In this document: positions 31,933-37,458 of the stretch, in pieces
How the letters are laid out: every line of letters begins with the position of its first letter
How positions within the stretch are numbered: the first letter of the stretch is position 1
NCBI GenBank assembly: GCA_030524125.1
Contig: JAUNHB010000018.1
Location: forward strand, 1-37,458
From: Eubacteriales bacterium
Lineage (GTDB): Bacteria; Bacillota; Clostridia; Lachnospirales; Lachnospiraceae
DNA length: 37,458 nt
Direction of reading: 5' to 3'
Translations under genes and position numbers: made by a program
The notes under the pieces: generated by a model
The model's database searches: none
What the model saw: only the letters and a program-made list of their open reading frames with translations
What the model was told of the DNA's origin: nothing

Positions 31933-32945
31933 AAGGAAAGAAGATAAACAGCAATACGCTGCTTCTGATCATCACGATCGCACTGTTTGTCGTCATGTAT
32001 GCGATCGGCTGCGTGATCTATTCGTCCAAGGGCTTTACGCACCTTCAGACCTTTTTGAATATTCTGATCAACAATGCGGGCCTGCTTTGCGTGGCCTGCG
32101 GCACGACCTGCATTATGCTGACGGGCGGCATCGACATTTCCGTGGGCGCTCTGATCGCCATGGACTGTATGTTCCTCGCCGTCGGTATGGAGCAGTGGGG
32201 AATGAGCGCTCCGGTGCTGATCGCGCTGGTGCTGCTGATCGGCATCGTATTTGGACTTGTGCAGGGCTTCTGTGTGGGATATCTTGAGATCCAGCCCTTC
32301 ATCGTGACCATGGCGGGTATGTTCTTTGCCAGAGGTATGACGGCGGTGATCAGCACGGATCAGGTGTCCATCAGCCAGAACGCGTTTTTCGTGGGACTGG
32401 CAAACGCCAAGATCCAGATCCCGTTCGGCGCTTACACCAACAGCAAGGGAGTCCTTCAGATCCCGTTTGTCCGCATCACGGTCGTCGTGGCGCTCATCGT
32501 GCTGATCCTGATCTTCCTGATGCTCCGCTACACCAAGTTCGGCCGCAGCCTCTATGCGGTGGGCGGCAACGAGCAGTCTGCGACCATGATGGGTCTGGAC
32601 GTGAAGATGACGAAGCTCAAGGCTTATGTGCTGGGCTCCTTCCTCTGCTCCATCGGCGGCATCTGCTACTGCCTGAACACCATGTCCGGCAGCGTGCGTC
32701 AGGCGCTGGGACTGGAGATGGACGCGATCTCGTCGGCGGTCATCGGCGGAACGCTTCTGACCGGAGGCGTGGGAAACGTCGTCGGAACGTTCTTCGGCGT
32801 ACTGATCAACGGTACGATCTCCACGCTGGTCAAGACCAACGGAAAGCTTCTGAGTTCCTGGTCCAGCATCGCCGTGGCGGCGCTCCTGTGCTTCTTCATC
32901 GTGCTGCAGAGCGTTTTCGCGAAGATCAAGGACGCAAAGAAATAA
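31929..32945 (+). CDS. yjfF: YjfF-like sugar ABC transporter permease
   Basis: This 338-residue membrane protein is the second permease of the YtfQ/R/T-YjfF type system. Signatures are CGTTCIMLTGGIDISVGALI, EIQPFIVTMAGMFFARGMT, FGRSLYAVGGNEQSATMMG and AVIGGTLLTGGVGNVVG. It starts in an ATGA overlap with the first permease gene and is closed by a terminator 19 bases after its stop. Confidence 0.93.
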   Translation: MKGKKINSNTLLLIITIALFVVMYAIGCVIYSSKGFTHLQTFLNILINNAGLLCVACGTTCIMLTGGIDISVGALIAMDCMFLAVGMEQWGMSAPVLIALVLLIGIVFGLVQGFCVGYLEIQPFIVTMAGMFFARGMTAVISTDQVSISQNAFFVGLANAKIQIPFGAYTNSKGVLQIPFVRITVVVALIVLILIFLMLRYTKFGRSLYAVGGNEQSATMMGLDVKMTKLKAYVLGSFLCSIGGICYCLNTMSGSVRQALGLEMDAISSAVIGGTLLTGGVGNVVGTFFGVLINGTISTLVKTNGKLLSSWSSIAVAALLCFFIVLQSVFAKIKDAKK

Positions 32946-32963
32946 AGAAAGCCTGTCTGACAC

Positions 32964-32991
32964 AGGGAACCGCCGGCGCGGTTCCCTTTTT
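32964..32991 (+). terminator. Terminator of the YtfQ-like operon
   Basis: A perfect 9-bp stem GGGAACCGC/GCGGTTCCC with a CGGC loop is followed by five T. Confidence 0.88.
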
Positions 32992-32995
32992 GAGC

Positions 32996-33090
32996 GATAC
33001 GCCGTGCAAGCGGCTGCCGTGCCTGCACGGGCAGCCATTTGCAGGGAAACGGACAGCGAACAGCTTTGCTGTGAGCCGACTGTGGTATCG
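32996..33090 (+). repeat. Structured intergenic repeat, copy 2 (95 bp)
   Basis: This is the second copy of the element at 9356-9443, with ends CGATAC/GTATCG and the GGCTGCCGTGC/GCACGGGCAGCC hairpin. This copy has seven more bases, which complete a second hairpin, ACAGC...GCTGT. Both copies lie directly after a terminator. Here the repeat ends 17 bp before the start of the next gene and may contribute its leader. Confidence 0.8.
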
Positions 33091-33107
33091 TATGGAGGAA
33101 AAAGCTT

Positions 33108-34133
33108 ATGAAAAAATATTATGCAGGAGCGGCGTTTCTGGCGCTGGCGATCTTCTCGGCCTCTGGATGCACGAGGAGTGGCGGGGAGACGCAGACGGAG
33201 TCCCGCTATGAGGAGCTGGCGGACGAGGGAGAAGGGTATATCAATGTGGGCTTCTGTCAGGTCGGCTCGGAGTCGGACTGGCGGGTGGCCAGCACCCAGT
33301 CCTTCCGGGAGACCTTCACGACGGAGAACGGCTATTATCTGCTGTACGAGGACGCGCAGAACAAGCAGGAGAACCAGCTGAAGGCGGTCCGGAGCTTTAT
33401 CCTTCAGGAGGTGGATTACATCATCCTGGATCCGGTGGTGGAGACGGGATGGGACGGAGTGCTTCAGGAGGCCAAGGACGCGGGAATCCCGGTCATCGTG
33501 ACGGACCGCAAGGTGGTGGTGGAGGACGAAAGTCTCTACACCTGCTGGGTCGGGAGCGATTTTGAGCAGGAAGGGCGAAAAGCCGGGGAATGGCTGGAGG
33601 ACTATCTGGCGGACCGGGGACGCGGCGGCGAGAAGCTCAGGCTCGTGACGCTCCAGGGAACGCTCGGGTCGTCCGCGCAGATCGGCAGGACGGAGGGCTT
33701 TTCCCAGATACTGGAGCAAAACGACAGCTGGGAGATGCTGGAGTATCAGTCGGGAGACTTCACGCAGACAAAGGCGCAGGAGGTCATGGAATACTATCTG
33801 GACACGTACGAGGACATCGACGTGGCCGTGTGCGAAAACGACAACATGGCCTTTGGAGCCATCGACGCTATCCAGGAGGCGGGAAAGACCTGCGGTCCGG
33901 ACGGGGAGATCATCGTGATCTCCTTCGACGCGGTGCGGGCGGCGTTCGAGGCCATGCTGCGGGGCGAGATCAACGTGGCGATGGAGTGCAACCCGGATCA
34001 GGGGCCGCTGGTGTCCGACATCATCCGGCGTCTGGAAGCTGGCGAAGAGGTGGAGAAGATCCAGTATGTGAAAGAAACCTATTTTGACACCTCCATGGAT
34101 CTGGAATCCATCATGGAGGGACGGACGTACTGA
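33108..34133 (+). CDS. Second YtfQ-like substrate-binding lipoprotein
   Basis: This 341-residue lipoprotein has lipobox SASGC (C21). Its core is parallel to the YtfQ-like protein at 28142: INVGFCQVGSESDWRVASTQ, NKQENQLKAVRSFILQEVDY, TGWDGVLQEAKDAGIPVIV, LQGTLGSSAQIGRTEGFSQ, YQSGDFTQTKAQEVMEYY and CENDNMAFGAIDAI. The NKQENQLKAVRSF stretch is closer to E. coli YtfQ than the first copy is. It lies behind the operon terminator and has its own terminator, so it is expressed separately and probably at a lower level. It may feed the same transporter or present sugar to the YesM kinase; both are inference. Confidence 0.9.
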   Translation: MKKYYAGAAFLALAIFSASGCTRSGGETQTESRYEELADEGEGYINVGFCQVGSESDWRVASTQSFRETFTTENGYYLLYEDAQNKQENQLKAVRSFILQEVDYIILDPVVETGWDGVLQEAKDAGIPVIVTDRKVVVEDESLYTCWVGSDFEQEGRKAGEWLEDYLADRGRGGEKLRLVTLQGTLGSSAQIGRTEGFSQILEQNDSWEMLEYQSGDFTQTKAQEVMEYYLDTYEDIDVAVCENDNMAFGAIDAIQEAGKTCGPDGEIIVISFDAVRAAFEAMLRGEINVAMECNPDQGPLVSDIIRRLEAGEEVEKIQYVKETYFDTSMDLESIMEGRTY

Positions 34134-34150
34134 CGGTCGTCCTTCACAGG

Positions 34151-34178
34151 AAAAAGACGCTTCCGGGCGTCTTTTTTT
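34151..34178 (+). terminator. Terminator after the second YtfQ-like gene
   Basis: The stem AAAAAGACGC/GCGTCTTTTT has a six-base loop, and the 3' side runs on into more T. Confidence 0.9.
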
Positions 34179-34268
34179 GTCGATGAGAACCGGGAGGCGT
34201 CCCCTACGTTTCGCCAAAAAGAGAGCGGCCTCTGTGCTAGGATGTAGGGAAACGGAGGGCGAAGAATC

Positions 34269-35474
34269 ATGGAACTGACAGAGAGAAAAGGAGCGAAAGA
34301 GGAATGGAAGCTTCCGAAAAATGTGCGCCAGATCGGAGAGCCCGGACAGGAGCTTAAGGTGCTGGTGGAGGATTACGCATATACGTATCTGCACCAGCTG
34401 GCGGAGGGAAACCTGACCTGCATGAAGACGGCGGTCCTTGTGGGAAGGACGGAGGGAGAAGCCCGGATCTACATACAGGGAGCGCTGGAGATCGACATGG
34501 GACAGGATCAGAGAAAATGGTTTTCCAACGATCACTGGAGGGACATTTTCAGCACGATAGAGGAATGGTTCGAGGGGATGGAAGTGGTCGGGTGGTTTCT
34601 GTCCAATCCGGGCTTTCCGGCCTCTCTGACCGAAGAAGTGAAAAGTCTTCACAGCCGTCATTTTCCGGCGGACAAGCATCTGTTTTTCCAGATGGACGTG
34701 CTGGAGAGCGAGGAGGTGTTCTACGCCCGCACCGACAGCGGGACGGCGCCTCTGCCGGGCTACTATATCTATTATGAGAAAAATGAACCGATGCAGGCGT
34801 ATATGAGCAAGCAGAAGGGCGGGGCGGGGATCGAGACGGAGGGCGTCCTTAAAGACCGGGCAGCCATCCGCTTCCGCAGCGTCATGCAGGAAAAGAAGGA
34901 GCAGACGACGCAGAAGAAGACGGTGGCATTTCTCTATACGGCGTGCACGTTTCTGGTGATGGTGATCCTGGTCATCGGCGTGACGATGATGAATAACTAT
35001 GACCGGATGGCCAGCATGGAGACGACGCTCCACCGGATCTCGGAAAGCCTGGGGGAGGAGGACTCGCAGGAAGCGCTGGAGGAGGCGGCAAAGGAGGAGA
35101 ACCGGCAGGCGCTGGAGGCCGGGGAGACCGCGGCGGCGAACGCGGACGTGGATCAGGCGGCCGCTGACGCGCAGCCGGACGGAGAGGCGGCCGGGGAGGC
35201 CGGGAGCGATGCGACGCAGGCGCAGGACGAGCCTGACGTTCCGGAGAACGCGGAGAGTGGAGACGGCGAAGCCGCGGACGGGACGGCGGACGAAGCCGCA
35301 AAGGAGGAGGAAGCGCAGCAGCCGGTCCGCTACGAGGTCAGGACCGGGGACACGCTTCTTGGCATCTGCAGGGCCCGCTACGGCTCGGAGGACCGCATGG
35401 AGGAGATCTGCAGGCTGAACGGGCTTGACGACAGTGATAAAATTTATGTGGGACAAATCATTGAACTCCCCTAG
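34269..35474 (+). CDS. Membrane protein with MPN/JAMM-like N-terminal domain and C-terminal LysM
   Basis: This 401-residue protein has a cytoplasmic N-terminal domain (about 28-180), one membrane helix (about 219-241), an acidic Ala/Glu-rich spacer (about 250-350) and a C-terminal LysM (about 353-401: YEVRTGDTLLGICRARYG, then NGLDDSDKIYVGQIIELP). The topology is N-in, LysM outside, so it would tie the membrane to peptidoglycan. The N-terminal part looks by eye like an MPN (JAB1/Mov34) domain: MKTAVLVGR stands where MEVMGLMLG is usual, and VVGWFLSNPGF where VVGWYHSHPGF is usual. The metal and catalytic positions are replaced (Glu to K53, His to L111, His to N113, Asp to V124), so it should be enzymatically dead. 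SD GGAGGG lies upstream. It is the first gene of an envelope cluster with DUF5711 and CvpA. Confidence 0.78.
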   Translation: MELTERKGAKEEWKLPKNVRQIGEPGQELKVLVEDYAYTYLHQLAEGNLTCMKTAVLVGRTEGEARIYIQGALEIDMGQDQRKWFSNDHWRDIFSTIEEWFEGMEVVGWFLSNPGFPASLTEEVKSLHSRHFPADKHLFFQMDVLESEEVFYARTDSGTAPLPGYYIYYEKNEPMQAYMSKQKGGAGIETEGVLKDRAAIRFRSVMQEKKEQTTQKKTVAFLYTACTFLVMVILVIGVTMMNNYDRMASMETTLHRISESLGEEDSQEALEEAAKEENRQALEAGETAAANADVDQAAADAQPDGEAAGEAGSDATQAQDEPDVPENAESGDGEAADGTADEAAKEEEAQQPVRYEVRTGDTLLGICRARYGSEDRMEEICRLNGLDDSDKIYVGQIIELP

Positions 35475-35490
35475 ATGGAAATGCTATAAT
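35461..35490 (+). promoter_or_regulatory. Promoter of the DUF5711 gene
   Basis: TTGAAC (35461-35466), an 18-bp spacer and TATAAT (35485-35490) preceded by TGC (extended -10). It overlaps the end of the LysM gene. Confidence 0.65.
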
Positions 35491-35538
35491 GAACCTTTAA
35501 GAGGCGCGAGGGGCTCTCGCGGTCTGCAGGAGCAAAGG

Positions 35539-36720
35539 ATGAGCATACAACTATTGAAAAGAACAGGCACAGATCCTGATATGGAAAGCTATAAGAGAAA
35601 TCTGCGTCGGCACCGGCTGCGGAACCTCGGCATTACGGCGGGGCTTGCGGCCGCGGCCGTTTTGTGCGTGCTGGGCATCCGCTTCAGCCTGGAGAACCGC
35701 ACCTTTCAGACGTACGAGGTGGTCAGGAGCTTCGACCGGTCCGACACGGTGACGACTCAGTACACGGAATTTCTCGACTATGCGGTGAAATACAGCAAGG
35801 ATGGCGTCTCCTGTGTGGATGAGGAGAACCGTCTGGTGTGGAGCCAGACCTACAATCTCCAGAATCCGATTGTGGAGGTCTGCCAGGGAAGCATGGCCGT
35901 GGCGGACAAGGACGGCTCGGAGGTGATGATCTTCGACCGGACGGGACTTCAGGGACAGATCCAGACCCTCCTTCCCATCCGGCAGATCTCTCTGTCCGGA
36001 CAGGGCGTGCTGGCGGTGCTCCTCGAGGACGGAGATATCTGCAGAGTCAATCTGTACAGCAAGGACGGCACGCAGCTCGTAGAGTCGAAGTTTGAGCTGC
36101 AGGAGACCGGATTCCCGGTGCGTATTTCCCTGAGCGCGGACGCCACAAAGCTGGCGGTGTCGTTTTTGCAGGTGCAGGACGGAGCCATCAGCAGCTGTCT
36201 GGCATTCTATAATTTTGACTCGGTGGGAGAGAACTATGAGGATCATCTCGTGGCCTCCAGGATCATTCAGGGGACGGTGGTGCCGGGAGTGCACTATCTG
36301 GACGACACGCACTGCGTGTTTGTGGGCGCCGGGGAGCTTCTCTTTTACGAGGGCAGTCAGATCCCGGAGCAGGGGACCGAGGTGGCTCTGGAACGGGAAG
36401 TTTGCAGTATCTTTTATTCTGACAACTATGTGGGGCTGGTGCTGGAGGGCGAGGAGCAGGAGTACGCGCTTCAGGTGTACACGGCGCAGGGGCGGCTCCA
36501 GTTTGAGACGGAGTTTGACCAGAGCTATGACGCTCTGAAGTTTTCCGGCAGCAATATTCTGATCTACAATGATTTTGACTGCACGATCCTCAACCATTCC
36601 GGGACGATCATTTTTACGGGGACGTTCGACGAATCCATATCCAATCTGTACACCTTGTCCGGAAACAACCGTTATATGGTCATGCACGGGGCGCGGACCG
36701 ACCAGATCCGCTTGAAATAG
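35539..36720 (+). CDS. DUF5711 family membrane-anchored beta-propeller-like protein
   Basis: This 393-residue protein has a basic cytoplasmic start, one membrane helix (about 29-48) and a long extracellular part with repeated short strands of the kind ISLSGQGVLAVLLEDGDICRV, ISLSADATKLAVSFLQ and KFSGSNILIYNDFDCTIL. These look like blades of a WD/PQQ-type propeller. The DUF5711 call rests on this layout and on the neighbouring CvpA gene, a pairing common in Lachnospiraceae. The function is unknown, probably at the cell surface. ATG 35539 has AGGAG six bases upstream; an open frame back to 35425 runs through the promoter. Confidence 0.8.
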   Translation: MSIQLLKRTGTDPDMESYKRNLRRHRLRNLGITAGLAAAAVLCVLGIRFSLENRTFQTYEVVRSFDRSDTVTTQYTEFLDYAVKYSKDGVSCVDEENRLVWSQTYNLQNPIVEVCQGSMAVADKDGSEVMIFDRTGLQGQIQTLLPIRQISLSGQGVLAVLLEDGDICRVNLYSKDGTQLVESKFELQETGFPVRISLSADATKLAVSFLQVQDGAISSCLAFYNFDSVGENYEDHLVASRIIQGTVVPGVHYLDDTHCVFVGAGELLFYEGSQIPEQGTEVALEREVCSIFYSDNYVGLVLEGEEQEYALQVYTAQGRLQFETEFDQSYDALKFSGSNILIYNDFDCTILNHSGTIIFTGTFDESISNLYTLSGNNRYMVMHGARTDQIRLK

Positions 36721-36732
36721 GAGGAACCGAAG

Positions 36733-37326
36733 ATGAAGACAGTCAATCCGGCCGACGTGCTGGGGATCCTCTTTCTGGGCTACGGTCTGCTGGACGGCTA
36801 CAGGAAGGGGCTTGTAAAAAAGGGGACGGCGCTTTTGGTATCGCTGGCGACGCTGCTGGCGGTCTACGCGGCGTCCCCCTATGTGGAAGCGTTTCTTCGC
36901 CAGATCCTTCCGGATTTTCTGAGTCTGGAGCAGGCGGGGACGGACAGCGAGCTGTACCGGATGCTGGTGCTCAGCGGATTTCGGGAACAGGCGGAGGAGT
37001 ATGTGCAGATCCTGGCCGCCCGTGTGATCGCGCTTGTGCTCACCTACGCGGTCGTCCGTCTGATCCTGAGGACCGCGGTGCTGTCGCTGGAGATCCTGAC
37101 CAAAGTGCCGGGGCTCAGCCTGCTGAACCGTCTGGCCGGAGCCGCATTCGGACTGACGCAGCAACTGGTGACGCTCTGGATCCTGTTTCTGATCGTGGCG
37201 ATCTTCAGCGCCTCCGCGTGGGGGAGCGTCCTCTACGAGACGATCCAAAGCAGCGCGTGGATGTCCGGACTCTACGAGAACAATCTGCTGCTGCTCTTTG
37301 GGATTCTTTTTATATTGAAGATCTGA
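36733..37326 (+). CDS. CvpA family membrane protein
   Basis: This 197-residue protein has about four membrane segments (around 5-20, 30-48, 95-118 and 138-165). The N-terminal family pattern is ADVLGILFLGYGLLDGYRKG, and a GLSLLNRLAGAAFGLTQ stretch lies before the last helix. CvpA proteins are named from colicin V production and are linked to envelope functions; the molecular role is unclear. It lies 12 bases after the DUF5711 gene with GGAGGA upstream, so the two are co-transcribed. No terminator is evident before the following tRNA promoter. Confidence 0.85.
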   Translation: MKTVNPADVLGILFLGYGLLDGYRKGLVKKGTALLVSLATLLAVYAASPYVEAFLRQILPDFLSLEQAGTDSELYRMLVLSGFREQAEEYVQILAARVIALVLTYAVVRLILRTAVLSLEILTKVPGLSLLNRLAGAAFGLTQQLVTLWILFLIVAIFSASAWGSVLYETIQSSAWMSGLYENNLLLLFGILFILKI

Positions 37327-37358
37327 GGGGGCTTTGGGAAAAAAATTAAAAAAAGTAC

Positions 37359-37387
37359 TTGCATTTTCTGTGCTAATCGAATATAAT
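37359..37387 (+). promoter_or_regulatory. Promoter of tRNA-Gln
   Basis: TTGCAT (37359-37364), a 17-bp spacer and perfect TATAAT (37382-37387), 18 bp before the tRNA. Confidence 0.82.
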
Positions 37388-37405
37388 AACATTCGTTGAA
37401 CACAT

Positions 37406-37458
37406 AGGGCTATCGCCAAACGGTAAGGCAACGGACTCTGACTCCGTCATTTCAAGGT
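37406..37458 (+). tRNA. tRNA-Gln (anticodon CTG), 3' end cut by window
   Basis: Acceptor 5' strand AGGGCTA, a D-arm with GCCAAACGGTAAGGC, and anticodon stem ACGGA/TCCGT with loop CTCTGAC, which gives CTG. The T-arm and acceptor 3' strand lie beyond the window. Confidence 0.92.

Noticed and set aside
31752..35456. A very long open frame (over 1200 codons) on the minus strand
   Set aside because: It runs antisense through several well-supported genes (permease, binding protein, LysM protein), a terminator and a repeat. It reads as a His/Arg/Leu-rich mixture without any domain. GC-rich codon bias of the + strand genes keeps the opposite frame open.
1..37458. CRISPR arrays, prophage or integrase genes, insertion-sequence transposases, rRNA genes
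   Set aside because: I looked for regularly spaced repeats and for hallmark proteins on both strands and found none.

Overview
The window looks like chromosomal DNA of a GC-rich gut-type Clostridia, most likely Lachnospiraceae. The reasons are gene content and order: a DUF4080 radical SAM protein, a VanW protein, the block AIR-synthase-like/Lrp/aminotransferase/TrmL, dnaX-ybaB-recR, DUF5711 next to CvpA, YesM/YesN-type two-component genes, and several sugar ABC transporters with lipoprotein binding proteins. This placement is inferred from gene content, not from a database search. Nearly all genes are on the + strand. The exceptions are a GntR repressor and two candidate small RNAs.

Layout. 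1-300: two tRNA-Gly genes (the first cut by the window edge) and a terminator. 453-7636: a housekeeping run of radical SAM protein, DEDDh exonuclease, a 33-residue membrane peptide, VanW protein, AIR-synthase-like protein, Lrp regulator, aminotransferase and trmL, with many 4-base ATGA overlaps. 7753-9028: a secreted coiled-coil SleB-type hydrolase broken by a frameshift. 9155-9351: tRNA-Pro(CGG) with promoter and terminator. 9356-10263: a 90-bp structured repeat and an AT-richer PIN toxin/antitoxin pair. 10264-10826: no protein gene, but two leftward promoter-to-terminator units that look like small RNAs.

10827-18506 is a GntR-controlled sugar locus: the repressor diverges from a PfkB kinase, class II aldolase, an MglB/MglA/MglC-like hexose transporter and an aldo/keto reductase. 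18525-19975 is an AAA/DUF4143 ATPase with foreign-looking base composition. 19984-23806 is a phosphofructokinase with a striking three-arm 5' leader, then dnaX, ybaB and recR. 23831-34133 is a second sugar locus: galM, a YesN/YesM pair, a YtfQ/YtfR/YtfT/YjfF-type (galactofuranose-family) transporter, and an extra YtfQ-like binding protein behind its own terminator and a second copy of the 90-bp repeat. 34269-37326 is an envelope cluster: a cytoplasmic MPN/JAMM-like domain that has lost its metal ligands joined to a membrane segment and LysM, then DUF5711 and CvpA proteins. The window ends inside tRNA-Gln(CTG).

The points that seem least explained by known families are the MPN-like/TM/LysM protein, the three-arm leader before phosphofructokinase, the two orphan leftward RNA units, and an 18-bp motif shared in the same orientation by one of those units and the ytfQ promoter.
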